Of a DNA stretch of 64,000 nucleotides, positions 47,673-58,857 are shown piece by piece. Positions within the stretch are counted from its first letter, which is position 1; the number at the start of each line of letters is the position of its first letter. Under the pieces are notes generated by a model. It was given only the letters and a program-made list of their open reading frames with translations. It was not told where the DNA came from and did not search any database. The stretch spans positions 648,115 through 712,114 of the forward strand of contig JAINUG010000324.1 in the NCBI GenBank assembly GCA_029706075.1, in the 5' to 3' direction. The translations under genes and the position numbers were made by a program. The DNA is from Aldrovandia affinis (Eukaryota; Chordata; Actinopteri; Notacanthiformes; Halosauridae).

Positions 47673-49062
47673 TGAAGCACAAACTTGGTTTACACCCCTG
47701 GCCAAACCCACGTATGGCTGAAGCACTTGCACTCCTCCTCCGATGCGCTCACCCCTGAGCCAGTGCGTATTCTCAACACTAAAGCCCCACACAGTGCTAC
47801 AGGAGAGCTAGTGCCAGTCAGCGTGTCTCTCACTGATGAAAACTGGGAGCTATGGGAGGATGTGATGTAGCAATTGTCTCCTGCTGCTGTGGGCTCCCGG
47901 TAATAGCTGGACAATGACATTACTGCCTTACGGCCTAGACATCACAAGTTTTAATCTTAGGCCGCAAGGCAGGGGTGGGCAAGGAGGGTCGTCTCTGTTT
48001 CTGTATTTAAGAAATCATTGAATTATTCAATTATTTATGAATTATTTTAATAAGACTGATCATCTATGCAATCTAATACTTTCGCTATATTTCTTGATAG
48101 GCTGACGAATGACAGCTGAGGACTGTTCTCGTTTCCCTATAGGGAATGCTTTAACTGGGGTCGAATCTATAAGGGAACCAGTGTTGGTGTGTACAGCTAC
48201 AGTTTATTGAGCCAGGGTAATTGGTGGAAACAAAAAACCCGCATGCACACCGGAGTTGCCCTGCCGGAGTTGCCCTGCCGGAGTTGCCCTACCATAAGAC
48301 CGAGGATGTTCTCGTGGCGAGCCAGCGCTGAATGGCATCTGTTAGGTGCCGTGCAGCTCCAGCCACTCACTTTGATGCAAAAACATGCCCTTAAGTTCAA
48401 TTAAAAACACAATTAGGTAAACTAGTGACTGGAAAGCTTTGTTGGTACCTACATTTCCTTCTGTGCGGCAGATTGCTTCGTAAGCAAAAGGGGTCCTCTG
48501 AGATTTTTAGACATCCGTAAAGGAATCTTCAACAGACCAAATGTTCTTTTTTATAATTTTCTTTGACAAAACTGCTGTTCTTGGAGCACTCAAATAAAAT
48601 AACTAGTACTATAACCAAGCCAAGACTCATTAATGTTTACTAGAGTTTTTGAAGAGCCAGAATCTTCCTGTGGTCTTGTAAATCCTGTATGTGTTTCAAA
48701 ATACCCAATTGCCGTTTAAATTTATATATTTTTTCCTGTTAATTTTGACTTTTTCTGTATTCGCATTTATTGAATCGTATACCTTAGTAATATGAACTCC
48801 AGTCTTGTTTCGGTCACCAGTTTTAGTTGTCTGTACTAAGCAGATTTATCTGTAGTTTGTATTGCGTCTGTCTGTTGTCACTCCTGTTATTCGATGTGGC
48901 GACACAGCAGTTTCCCCCTGGGGAATAATGAAGTATCTACTCTACTGCACTCTATATTCAGCCATAAGCTAAAGATTAGAAGGTCAGCTATGCCTTATTG
49001 GTAAAGAAGGCTAGCGAGTTGACCTATAGCTCTCGAGTTTAACGGTTGTCTCTTCGCATTCT
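47673..49062. other. Unique non-coding stretch
   Basis: No gene recognised; contains the 14-bp triplication at 48251. Confidence 0.35.
48251..48292 (+). repeat. Three-copy 14-bp tandem repeat (CGGAGTTGCCCTGC)
   Basis: Three adjacent copies, with only the final base or two of the last unit differing. The near identity suggests a recent slippage or duplication event. Confidence 0.9.
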
Positions 49063-49330
49063 CATTACATTACATCCATTCATTCATTTAGCGAACGCTC
49101 TTACCTAGAGCGACTGAAAATGCAAGAGACCATAAGTGCATCCACAAGAGTAACATGAGCACAGTGACATAGACTAGGCCGGACAACTCTCCCCGACCAG
49201 CGAGTGTACAAGCATCATCACTAATGCACCAATGTAGGTTAACTATTCCGATCCTAGAACTATGGTGCAAATCTGTTCCCATTACACAGTGAAAATATGT
49301 AAGCCACACTCTCAATACCAGGATAGAGTA
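49063..49330 (-). mobile_element. L2-type LINE 3' end, different subfamily
   Basis: Plus strand reads ATTACATTACATCCATTCAT, TCATTTAGCGAACGCTCTTA, CCTAGAGCGACTGAAAATGC, then CATAAGTGCATCCACAAGAG. The tail is the L2-type tail inverted, but the adjoining UTR differs from the 17009 family, so it represents another L2 subfamily. The far boundary is approximate. Confidence 0.7.
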
Positions 49331-49621
49331 GTAATACTGACAAAAATAATTATCATTTTTACTCACACTGGTCAACAGCATATGAACAAACAGAATGAAA
49401 CAACATTAAGTGTGTTTATAGCAGAACATGAGTAGCCTGCCCGGGTTCTATGAACTGGAGGCTGAGAGGAACAAAGTGAGAAGTCACAGACTTGTTGCAG
49501 GGAGTTAGAAATTGTGTCCATTCCTCCTCCAAAACATGTAATGTCAGCCACTGCTTCTTTTGACATCTCAATCTACAAGTTAAGCTCGCACAGACGCGAG
49601 TCAGAGGAAAACACAGTTTTA

Positions 49622-49834
49622 TAATGACAGCCTGTGGCCCCCGATTGACCAGCAGGGGGCACAACCCAGCCGACTGAGTCCCTCCCTCCCTTGTCGATGC
49701 TACTGCCAATTGTGCGTCGCCCTACAGGGTTGCTGGCCACAATCGGTACTGACACGGTCTGGATTCCATACCAGACCAGGCTCATCCACACACTAGAACA
49801 ATGCTTCAACAGGATGAGCCACCCAGCAGCCCCC
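49622..49834 (-). mobile_element. tRNA-derived SINE (shared-tail family), head type 3, 3'-truncated
   Basis: On the minus strand it begins GGGGGCTGCTGGGTGGCTCA, then CCTGTTGAAGCATTGTTCTA, a B-box-like GGTATGGAATCC, AGTACCGATTGTGGCCAGCA and GAGGGAGGGACTCAGTCGGC. It parallels the 41990 copy closely, but ends before the tail. The missing 3' end is unusual for retroposition and suggests a later deletion or rearrangement. About 15 extra bases lie between A-box and B-box (GATGAGCCTGGTCTG) relative to the 41990 copy. Confidence 0.82.
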
Positions 49835-50126
49835 TAATTCTTAACACTATACTCATTCATGTTAGTAAAAATATAGATGAGAAAAACGTCCCCTTTTTTT
49901 TCTTTTTTTGTGCCTGCCTTGGGAGTGGAGACCCTGAATTGCAGTCCAGAAATCGCCTAGGAAGGATAAAGTCATCCAATTAGCAGTACAAACTGACACT
50001 TCAGCCTTGGGCCTCGTATGATGTTTCACCATGTACTGGCTTTTAATAGAACATGAGAATACATAATGACGAGAACAGACCACTGAGCCCTTCTAGGCTC
50101 GTCATCTACCTACAGACTAGAGCCGA

Positions 50127-50322
50127 AGTACTCAACTCTTGATCCTGAAGGGCCGCAGTGGCTGCAGCTATCTGATCCAGCTGAGCACTGACTACACCTG
50201 CCGTCACTGATTAGTATGCCCGCTTGGTTTAAGAGCTGAGCTAATTGATATCAGGTGGCTCAGATGATTGGTGAGAGCAAATACCTGCAGCCACTGCGAC
50301 CCATAGGACCGAGAGTTGACTA
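50127..50322. mobile_element. Palindromic MITE, about 196 bp
   Basis: The left arm AGTACTCAACTCTTGATCCT...GGGCCGCAGTGGCTGCAG (50127-50166) is inverted at the right end as CTGCAGCCACTGCGACCC...GGACCGAGAGTTGACTA (50285-50322), giving arms of about 40 bp. There is no coding capacity, so it is a non-autonomous element, likely hAT-like or related by arm style. The target-site duplication could not be read. Confidence 0.75.
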
Positions 50323-52686
50323 GGTTGTATCCAGCACTGCGTCAAGCCTGGACTTGAACACAGCAAGGGACTCAATCTGTACTACATGACCACGAACTGT
50401 GAAAACTGTGTAGGAACACCTGATTTCCGTGCAGAAATGACCTTTACCCCTTTTTCCGCTGACAGAGCTAAACCTGAAGTACAGAAAGTCAAGCATTTAA
50501 CTGTTTTAGTTTATCTCTGAAGTATGATGACTCTACTGGACACAGAGGATCACAGTACAGTGACTTTACAAGCAGTGCCTTACATATATTGTCTCAATTC
50601 TCTAATGGTGGATATATCCATCTCTCACAAGTTCCGACTTTGCCATTTTGGGGTCAAGTTAGTATGCTGGGAAAGTGGAAACTGAAGTCAAGCAGCTTCC
50701 AGAATGGATCTCCGTTTTGAAGACAATCATCTAAAACCATTAGATTGAAGAAAGTAACTATTCAAATGTTATAAAGCTCTTGGGGTTGTTCCTTGAATTA
50801 TTTGGAGATAAGCAAACCCTTTTCTTCAGGAATCGGGTTATCACCGTAAAAGTAAAATGGCTAAATTAATATTGAACTACAACTCCCACAACGGAGTCTC
50901 ATAGTGACTGGTGGGAGCTGCAGTCGTAGTTTAATTTGGTACTTTTTACACTGAATGCAAGACTCCTTAATAAAAGGATTTGCTCGTCAGCAAATACTTC
51001 AAGGAACAACCCCTACACATTTATTTTTTCAATGTTTCAATTGTTATTTCCTTCAATTTGATGAAGGAACATTTGCTACTCTGGAAATTAATGGCTTCCA
51101 GGACTGTGTTTTGTCCTGGAATTTCTTGTTACTAGGGTTGTTGACAAGGACGTGCCAGTTTGACTTTCCCAGCGTATAGCACCCATGAGAGACAACTACG
51201 CTTGGGCTCTTTGACAGGGCAAGTTCTGCAATATAATCAAGGCCGTGGGCAGTTCACTTACCCTGTCAGCTTCTTAAAAGTCAGTTCACACTGGACAGAA
51301 GTGCTACCCTTATACACTTGTTGGAACTTTGCTTTTGATTAATGACATAATCGACTTACCAATTAACACCTTCACATTATGTTGCTAAAAAAAGACAATC
51401 TGTAAAGGGAGGGGCATGATATTGATTTTGCCCTCTCACCTCCACCCCAACTCAGATATCCTCAACCAGAGTGTCTTTCCAAAAACACCCTCTCACCAAA
51501 AAGCAATATGGATCTAATTAATGTCCCATTTAATATTATATATGTTTATTTTTTTGCTTTGTTTTGAGCAATAACTTGTGAGGAAATGTGCAGAGTCTAG
51601 GATTTTTTAACTATTACTATGAAGAAAAAGGAGAACTAGACCCACTGAGCAAGCAAAATATTTCAAATATCTCATTAGCTGTAGATATGACTAATGGAAG
51701 CTTTCATATCGGGTGATGCAATTTGAACTGTTTTTCTCATTCTGTAATATCTAGTAATGCCATACATTCCTCTGTAGAGAATAATATATTATAATGATAA
51801 TAATATATTTTTGGTGGCCCAATGGGAAAGTAAGGGTGGTTTCTCTATGACCTCCAAGCAAAAGGTCACACTCTTAGGCCAACACTAGTAATTGAGACCA
51901 TGGGCCTTTGGACTCCAATATTCAGACAGAGTTTGTCCTCCCAAGGGTTTTAACCCCCCCCCCCAAAAAAACTAAACAGGTGATTGCTTCCGTCATACAA
52001 AGAGAAAGAAAAAGAACACTGCAGAATGATAGAGAAAAAGAAGAAAAGCTGGAGTCAAGACTCCCAATTGGGGGGGGGGGGTCCCTGAGGCCAAGAGAGC
52101 TTATTCATCATCCTGTCAGATGTACGGATCAGAAGAGGTCAGAAGCCAGCTTCCCTCTGCAGGTCCTCATCCCCTCAAGACTCCAGGGGTTGGTGTGTGT
52201 GTGTGTGTGGGGGGGTGACAGTGCCCCCACTAATATAATGGGCTCCGACTAATATAAGCTGTGGGCTGAGCGATACCATCTCTCATAATCCCCCGGATCT
52301 TTACTTGGGGCCAGGTAAAGGATATAGGTTCCATTCCCTGGGCAAAGCTACCCAGGATATCAGGGTTGTGTGGTGACTTGATGATTGCCTCCACATGCAC
52401 AGTGGCTAAGGATTTATATAAAGTAACAGCTCGTCACGTTCCCCCCCAACCCTCCCCCCCTTTTTCTCAGAAAGGGGAAAAAAAACGTATAACTATCAAA
52501 AGAATAATGTTGTTGATATTGGAAATTGCTTCTGCTTTGTTTTTCTCTTATTAGATGAATGCATCTTCCAGAGGAACATCACATAATAATGAACAGAAAA
52601 AAAACAATATTTTAAAAAAGAAGAAAAAAGATTGGGTTGCTGTTTGGCAAAATGTTTTTTCGTCATCAAAAAGATGAGCACACCAC
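50323..52686. other. Unique AT-rich non-coding stretch
   Basis: No gene recognised. Near 50860-50940 AACTACAACTCCCACA and GGGAGCTGCAGTCGTAGTTT are partly inverse, a weak palindrome. Homopolymer C/A and G runs occur near 51953-51970 and 52071-52081, and a short TG run near 52193-52209. Confidence 0.35.
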
Positions 52687-53092
52687 TTGTTCCATTTTAA
52701 ACTGGCACGTTGTTTTCATGCAACTCCACTCAGGAGATTCCAAATGAAACTTGTGGCGGATCCGGTCTGCCGGCCTTGTACATCAGGGGAGATTGGGATT
52801 TATCTACATGCATTTTGGGAGTGTCCTGCAACTGATATGCTTTGGAGATATGTTGTGTCCACATTAAGTAAAATGTTGGGGGCAAATGTTCCGCACTGGT
52901 GCTTCTTGCTGGCGGATGACTCTAAATTCGATTTACCTTGAAAATTCCGGAAAATTCTGCTTGCAGGATTAACTGCTGCAAAGAAAGCTGTACTGAAGGG
53001 CTGGATGGAACCTCTGAATGATTACAGAGCGGTATGGCAGGGTTACTTTTTTGATATTATTCTCCTTGAGAAAACTACAGCTCGACTTCACA
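52687..53092 (+). pseudogene. L1 ORF2 C-terminal domain remnant
   Basis: The frame reads RRFQMKLVADPVCRPC and then GEIGIYLHAFWECP, giving C-x2-C-x9-H-x4-C, the cysteine/histidine knuckle of L1-type ORF2 C-termini. FLLADDSKFDLP follows, then an in-frame TGA (52939-52941), and the same frame continues LLAGLTAAKKAVLKGWMEP and YFFDIILLEKTTARLH as in L1. Endonuclease and reverse transcriptase are missing. The TGA is a single in-frame disruption. Confidence 0.82.
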
Positions 53093-53153
53093 GAGCTTCC
53101 AGTACACACAATCACAGCTTGGAATGAGGATCCAGGTGAAGTTGCTAACTTGC

Positions 53154-53344
53154 GGCAATGTTAGCATAATGGTTAAGGAACTGGGCTTGTAACCCAAAGG
53201 TTGCAGGTTCGATTCCCAGGTTTGGTTGTACCTTTGAGCAAGGCACCTCACCTGGATTGCTTCAGTAAAATATCCAGCTGTATAAATGGATTGCATGTAA
53301 AGAAAGTCACTCTGGATAAGAGCATCTGCTAAATGCCTAAAATG
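53154..53344 (+). mobile_element. tRNA-derived SINE with L2-type tail, nested in L1
   Basis: The A-box TAGCATAATGGTTAAGGA and B-box GGTTCGATTCC are both good matches. The body includes TTGAGCAAGGCACCTCACCT, and the tail is TCACTCTGGATAAGAGCATC, TGCTAAATGCCTAAAATG. An 8-bp direct repeat TAACTTGC at 53146-53153 and 53345-53352 flanks it, with L1 3' UTR on both sides. The order of events is therefore L1 first, SINE later. The head matches the diverged copy at 10731. Confidence 0.88.
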
Positions 53345-53446
53345 TAACTTGCAAGCACAAGAATGTTGAATTGCATGGATTGTCTCCGGTGTCAAGGGAA
53401 GGGAATTTGGAAAACAAAATAAAGTAATTGTTCATAAAAATAAAAA

Positions 53447-54407
53447 AAGAGTGGAACAAAAGAAGTGATTGTTAATAATCCTTATTGTGGTAGCCTCTCA
53501 GAAACGCATGTCATTGATCTTTGACAAAAGGAAGAAAATAAGTCACGCTGTGAATGTGAGAATGCCTTTTCCACCACTGCCTGTTTCAGGCTTTATTAGA
53601 GAGAGGAGCACATCTGATTTCTAAAAGCTTAGAGGGGCAAAGAATGAGGAAAAAGGCAGCACTGCACTGTGATATTCAAGTACACTATGGGAAAAGAAAC
53701 AATTGATGAATAAAACATACAAACATCACACGAAGAAGTAAAAGGCTAGGTAATTTCCTCTAGTAAAGAGGGCTTGTGAAATCTCCCATTTCTATGAGCC
53801 CCAAAATGGGTTTAAATAGTCATTCATTTTGTCAGTCGTTGTGTTTTACCATTTTTTAACTCAACTCCAGTTTTTGTATCCATGTTATCCAAGTTTTAGC
53901 TGTTGTTTTCCCCCTTTTTTTTTTTTTAACTTGCATTGGTTGAACTCTCTCTTTGCTCATATATTCCATATTAGCACAGTAGGATTACAATTTAAATGAC
54001 ATTTAATAGTGTTTCAGAACAGTTGACAAAATGTTAATATCCTACATAGTTTGGGGTGGCAGTAAAGTACATATCACCCAGAATACACTTTGGTCAGTGT
54101 GGCCACCATGCCGGAGGGTGTGTAGCAATGAGGAGGCAAGCGCTGCGATTTATAAATAGGCCAAAGGAAGCTTTATTCCCTCCGTTAAGGGTTCAGAAAA
54201 ACAGAAAATAAATATCCGATAACAGATCCAACACAAAAACAAGTGCATAATGGCAAAAAGCAGGACGGCGGCGGAGAACCAAAACTCAGTGGCAGCGGTT
54301 ACAAAGGACCCTCTCCAAAGGCCCAGCCGACAGTGTCTTCATACAAGACCTGACAAAGCCAACAGGCAACAGCTGGGCTGGTTATCAATCAGCCTCAACT
54401 GTGTGTG
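53447..54407. other. Non-coding stretch, possibly part of an unrecognised repeat at 54110-54790
   Basis: No gene. The sequence around the MITE (AGGCAAGCGCTGCGATTTAT; GGAAGCTTTATTCCCTCCGT; later CCCTGTGTCACAACACTGTT) has the feel of a fish retroelement end, but I cannot assign it. Confidence 0.3.
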
Positions 54408-54415
54408 CTTGTAGG

Positions 54416-54645
54416 CAGTGGTGGACGAAGTACACAAACCCTTTACTTGAGTAAAAGTACAGATACCCTGATAAAATATTACTCAAGTCAAAAAAAAGTG
54501 CTACATTTAACTCCATTGGCCTTTGAAATGTAGGGGAGTGAAAGTAAAAATAAAAGTAAAAATGGAAATAGATACTTGAAAAATTTACTTAAGTACAGTA
54601 ATAAGTAAAAGTAAAGTAAATGTACTTAGTTAGTGTCCACCACTG
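54416..54645. mobile_element. hAT-type MITE with 8-bp target-site duplication
   Basis: The 230-bp element starts CAGTGGTGGACGAAGTACAC and ends GTGTCCACCACTG. Sub-terminal arms carry ACTTGAGTAAAAGTACAGAT on the left and TACTTAAGTACAGTAATAAG-type words on the right. The CAGTGGTGG terminus and 8-bp duplication CTTGTAGG (54408-54415) / CTTGTAGC (54646-54653), 7 of 8 identical, fit the hAT superfamily. There is no coding capacity; a trans-acting hAT transposase must have moved it. Confidence 0.9.
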
Positions 54646-54950
54646 CTTGTAGCAGAGTGCGCTGCTGTCCCAGGTGCTGAAAGCCTCCCAGGGTTTAGAA
54701 CACGGCAGAACTGTGACAGCAGCAAAGACGAGGCACAAGTATTCCTGCCCCTCCTCCACCCCTCCCTGTGTCACAACACTGTTGGAGATTCGTTTGTGAT
54801 TTTTCAAATTGAATAAACATTAGTGAAGTAGCAACTATTATACTGTGTATCGGCTCATATCTTTTTCACACACATTTAACGAGTGTGGGCTGGTATGTCT
54901 GAAACCCCACTCTAAAGCTGCCTCTGGATCTGGAGAACAGCTCATTAATG

Positions 54951-55296
54951 TTTTATTTTTTACATTTATAGTATCTAATTTTCCCTGTTTTTCTCCCAAT
55001 TTGGTTGCCAATTATACCCTCTATTTTATCTCAATTCACCCTCCCCCACGAGTCCGCTGCCCGTCCTCTAGGGAACGAGCCAATTTTATCCGGGCCGGTA
55101 GATCCACCTCCTCCGAGACGGAATCCAAACATGGACACCCTTACTGCTCCTCGACTAACTCGTGCTGGCTCACCCTGCCCCTCCCCTGGGGTGGACAGCC
55201 AAATGCCGCCCCCAATCGGGGCGAACGGCCAGGGTTGGTCTGGCAGAGAAGGGTTTCGAACCACGTCCCTGATAGGCAGCCACACTCGTATCGGAC
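54951..55296 (-). mobile_element. tRNA-derived SINE (shared-body family), head type 4
   Basis: On the minus strand the head has GGTCCGATACGAGTGTGGCT and the B-box GGTTCGAAACC. The body has CCAGACCAACCCTGGCCGTT, GGGGGCGGCATTTGGCTGTC, CACCCCAGGGGAGGGG, and the tail TTGGCAACCAAATTGGGAGA. A 13-bp target-site duplication CAGCTCATTAATG lies at 54938-54950 and 55297-55309. The A-box is weak. Body and tail are family-typical, but the head differs from the copies at 140 and 8123. The 213-residue open frame covering it is a shadow. Confidence 0.9.
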
Positions 55297-55309
55297 CAGC
55301 TCATTAATG

Positions 55310-55584
55310 GTTTTGACAAAATTGCATGCTGGGCAATACACCAACCAGCCGATGAAGCACTTGAATGAATATTCATCGCTCACACATTCATCACATGAAG
55401 ATGCAGATGATGGTACATTTCACCGTGCATCCTGTGCTGATAGCACAAGATTTCACTGCAACCCAAATGAGATTTTTCAGCACTGAGATCAGTATTTCAA
55501 AACCACTATTAATCTGGCATTTAGAATCCCCTAAAGCTGCCACCAATTTAAGGGTTTTAGAACACATTCTTTTAACAGTGCACC
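55310..55584. other. Unique non-coding stretch
   Basis: No gene or recognised element before the CA minisatellite. Confidence 0.3.
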
Positions 55585-55795
55585 CACACACACAAACACA
55601 CTCACATTTTCCCACAACCACACCCACACACACACAAACACACTCACATTTTCCCACAACCACACCCACACGCATACACACACTCTCACTCACTCACACA
55701 CTCTCACATTTTCCCACAACCACACCCACACACACACACACACACTCACTCACACTCCGAACACACATACACACATACACACACACAAACACATA
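55585..55795 (+). repeat. CA-rich minisatellite with CACATTTTCCCACAACCACA unit
   Basis: The longer word recurs at 55603, 55645 and 55705 (spacing 42 and 60 bp) inside CA dinucleotide sequence, so it is a compound minisatellite. Open frames across it are artefacts. Confidence 0.92.
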
Positions 55796-56248
55796 CCCTT
55801 CACTTTTCTAAAGACCCCCTTAGATACATGCCTTCTGCCTGACACAGGTTTGCTGATCTTGAAAAGACAGATGGGTTCAGTGCGGAGAGGAGCCGCTTCC
55901 GCCGCCACACTTCAAAGGGCCCAGAAACAATGAAACGTCATTAATGTCAGCCTCTACCTTCTGGCCACAGCCTCTGTTTGAGACTCTATTGGAGGAAATG
56001 CAGGGGGAGGGGCTTCCACACACATTCAGAAGTGCACCAAAGAATGGAAAAAAGGAGAAGAAAAAAGGAAAACAAAAAAATATATATTCTGTCTTCTGTT
56101 CTTTTATTACTTGGCCTGTTTGACCATGGGGAGAAGCCTTGACTAATACGCAATAACACATTTGGGTGCAACGCCAGTCCTTCTCAGGTTGTAGCTCCAC
56201 ACAGAGACTCCCCGCCTTTGAAAGCCTGAAACGCTACACAAAAGTCTG
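55796..56248. other. Unique non-coding stretch
   Basis: No gene recognised; an A/G-rich tract lies at about 56045-56085. Confidence 0.35.
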
Positions 56249-56527
56249 GGGCCGTATGTACAAAGCCGCTCAGAGAATGTATTAACTGTGGGAAAATTCT
56301 AAGAACTGTGAAATGTACTCCTATGCCTAGAAGACAGAGCTATGTATAAATAATTTTCAGCCTTAAAAGTAGGCTACTCTTAACTTGCCACATATTTAAG
56401 AGACTTCACATGGTCACTTAACCTTTTAAGAGCAGTCAGAATGACTTTTTACCAAGGCAGAAACGGGGTGGGGTGCATCTTTTCAGAAAGAAGATATGCC
56501 TTATTGTTATTGGACAATGCAGAGTTA

Positions 56528-56612
56528 ACAATAATAATAATAATAATACATGAATAACATTTTTATTTATTTATATAGCACCTGTCATACAACACAACAT
56601 TTTAAGAGCTCT
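56528..56612 (-). mobile_element. LINE tail fragment with (AAT)n
   Basis: AATAATAATAATAATAATAC is followed by TTTTATTTATTTATATAGCA and CCTGTCATACAACACAACAT. This is the inverse of the GCTATATAAAT...(ATT)n LINE 3' end seen at 28878. Confidence 0.6.
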
Positions 56613-57547
56613 TGCAATTTCTTTTTGAAGAGGTGCCAGAATGGCTGCATAGACAATGCATGCAGAATGGCTGCTAGCACCTTTGGATGATGCAGTTAAT
56701 AAAAAGATGCCCGTCTTGATCTATGTGCAATTTTTCTGTGACAGGTCTAATCAGATTCATTTTCACCATGCATGGACATACATTCTTGAAGTAATTATAA
56801 CTGTGTTTCCTGGCAACAGGAAAGATTCAGCAGTGACATTTTGGAGCCTTTCCATTACTACTGTAATTAGTATAGTCATAACGCAGATAATTATGGTCCA
56901 TACAGCCTCTCACATAGTTTAAAGGCAACCAATCCATGGATGTCTGACCAAATGTGAATGCGGATGTGCTTCCCTGGAGTTGTCGTTGATGGCACGCACA
57001 TGCAAATAGTCACTCGAGCTGTGTATGATGAACTTGTGGACCACAGTATCAATACTCAAGTAGAATATAAAAATAAATGAGCAATTTAGTGTACAGTACT
57101 AGGTCTTGATGATGAACAAGCGATCTAGGCTATTTAGCACTTTTAATGCATTTATTTTTGCATATGCTAATGTGTAACATATTGAGCAGCAATCATTGTA
57201 TGAAATGTGCTGAAATGTGTAAGGTTTTGCCAGTAGCTCTGTACAATGTATTCCTTGACTGTCAAACTGATCTGCTCAGCCATTTTCTTTAACCAAACCC
57301 CCGGTACCTAAATATCAAAAACATACATATGCTGCATACAAATGTTGGTACGGATGTCCTATATCAACCTTAGGGTGACTCAACTTTGTAGGGGGTTTTA
57401 CTTTTGACTGAATTCAACACGCATCTATTGACTTCGAATGGTGAGCTACCAAAAGCATTTTTTTGACAATGCTAGCAAACTTTGGCACCCACACCAAACG
57501 TTCTAAATAAAAAACAAAACAAAGCCAGAACACCGTCAAAAGGAGTT

Positions 57548-57560
57548 GTTGCCAGGCAAC
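57548..57560. promoter_or_regulatory. X-box-like RFX palindrome (GTTGCCAGGCAAC)
   Basis: A near-perfect inverted GTTGCC/GGCAAC pair with one central base, close to the RFX consensus GTTGCCATGGCAAC. It lies in a transposon-rich region, so it could be incidental or brought in by a repeat. Confidence 0.3.
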
Positions 57561-57914
57561 CGGCAACTACTATGGTGAAGGGGACGGACAGACAACAAGC
57601 TAGAAAAAACTGGCTAATACTTTCTAGTAGTTTGTAAAACTATACATATAATGCTGGCCAGGATAGAATGTCATCATTGAATAAAAAAAGTAACAACAGT
57701 GCTAGCTGACTCGATTATGCTCCTCTTGAACAAGTCTTGAACTGATCATTCATTCAAATAGTTGGTTACTAGCTACCTCTCTTAGGTATTATTGTGCATA
57801 ACATTACCTACTGAATGCTTACATAGCTGGCTAGATACTGCACCAGTGGTTTCTACACAGTAGACCAACTTACCAACAGTACTGTCGCAGGTGTCAAAGC
57901 TGTGTGCAGAAAAA

Positions 57915-58857
57915 CTGTAATTCAAATCTTTGTCCAAGTTCCCGGTCCCTTGTAGACTCCTGCAGGTTTTCCTCCAAGATTTGTCTACATCTTGCTTCAT
58001 CCATTTTAATCAGTTTTCCAGTCCCCTGAAGCAGAGAAGCATCCCAATAGCATTAGGCTCCTGTCACCATGTTTCACGGTAGGGATAGTGTTCTTGGGAA
58101 GATTCACATTGTTAGGCTTGCACCAAACATAGTGCCTAACATTGAGGCTAAAAACTTCAACGTTTTAGGTGAGATTTCATGTGTTTTCTTCAACAATGGC
58201 TTTATTTTTGCCACCCTCCCATAAAGCACAGATTTATGAAGCACCTATCTTATGTTTCTCCTATCTCTGCCATGGAAGACTGTAACTGTAACTGTCAGAG
58301 TTGCCATAGGCCTCTTGGTGACCTCCCACAGCCGTGCCATATTCTCTCCATTTCTTTATAATGGACTTAGTGGTGCGCTGGGGGATATTCAAAGTCCATG
58401 AAATCTTCTTATATCCTTTCCCTGATCCCTTTTCTCAGATTTGCTTTGAATGTTCTTTGGTCTTCATGAAGAAGGTCTTGTTTGGAAATGCACTAACCAA
58501 CTGTGGGACCTCTCACAGACAGGTGCATCTAATTTGAATAATTTGAAATGCCTTAATTGTACACAGGTGAACTCCAATCAAATAATTATGTGGCCTCTGA
58601 AGACAATTGATTTATCTAGGTGCGTCTTAACAAAAGGGGTGAATACTCATGCAATCAATTATTGTCTGTTTTTTATTTGTAATTCATTAAGAAAGAGCTT
58701 GAGTATCTTTTTTTATTTGACGTTATATTTCAAATGTATAGAGTATGTTGTGTTGATTAGTAGCAAGGAATCCCAATTAAATCAATTTTGATTCCAAGAA
58801 GTAAGAAAATAAAATATGAAAAATGCCAAAGTGGGTGCATACTTTTTCTACCCACTG
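57915..58857 (-). mobile_element. Tc1-like transposon, second copy of the 11776 family, one end missing
   Basis: Shares with the 11776 element the sequences TTCACGGTAGGGATAGTGTT, TGTTAGGCTT, TTTTGCCACCCTCCCATAAA, the inner repeat AAAAGGGGTGAATACTCATG with CAATCAATTATTGTCTGTTT, and the outer repeat ending ATTCCAAGAAGTAAGAAAAT...CCACTG (58857). The part corresponding to the transposase C-terminus and the left terminal repeat is absent to the left of about 57915. The transposase reading frame is broken throughout. Confidence 0.85.

Larger units (their letters stand above)
52687..53446 (+). mobile_element. L1-clade LINE 3' end, 5'-truncated, split by a nested SINE
   Basis: Contains the ORF2 C-terminus (52687-53092), then 3' UTR. 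The UTR is interrupted by a SINE at 53154-53344 and resumes at 53353, with AATAAA at 53418-53423 and an A-rich end (TAAAAAAAGA). The A-rich end after a polyadenylation signal is expected of L1 and unlike the L2 tails elsewhere in the window. It is inactive. Confidence 0.82.

Noticed and set aside
54110..54790. Possible LTR around the hAT MITE
   Set aside because: TGTGTCACAACA and TTTATTCCCTCC wording is suggestive, but no paired LTR, primer-binding site or coding trace is visible.
54845..55486. 213-residue plus-strand open frame
   Set aside because: It spans the minus-strand SINE at 54951-55296; related SINE copies give similar accidental frames.
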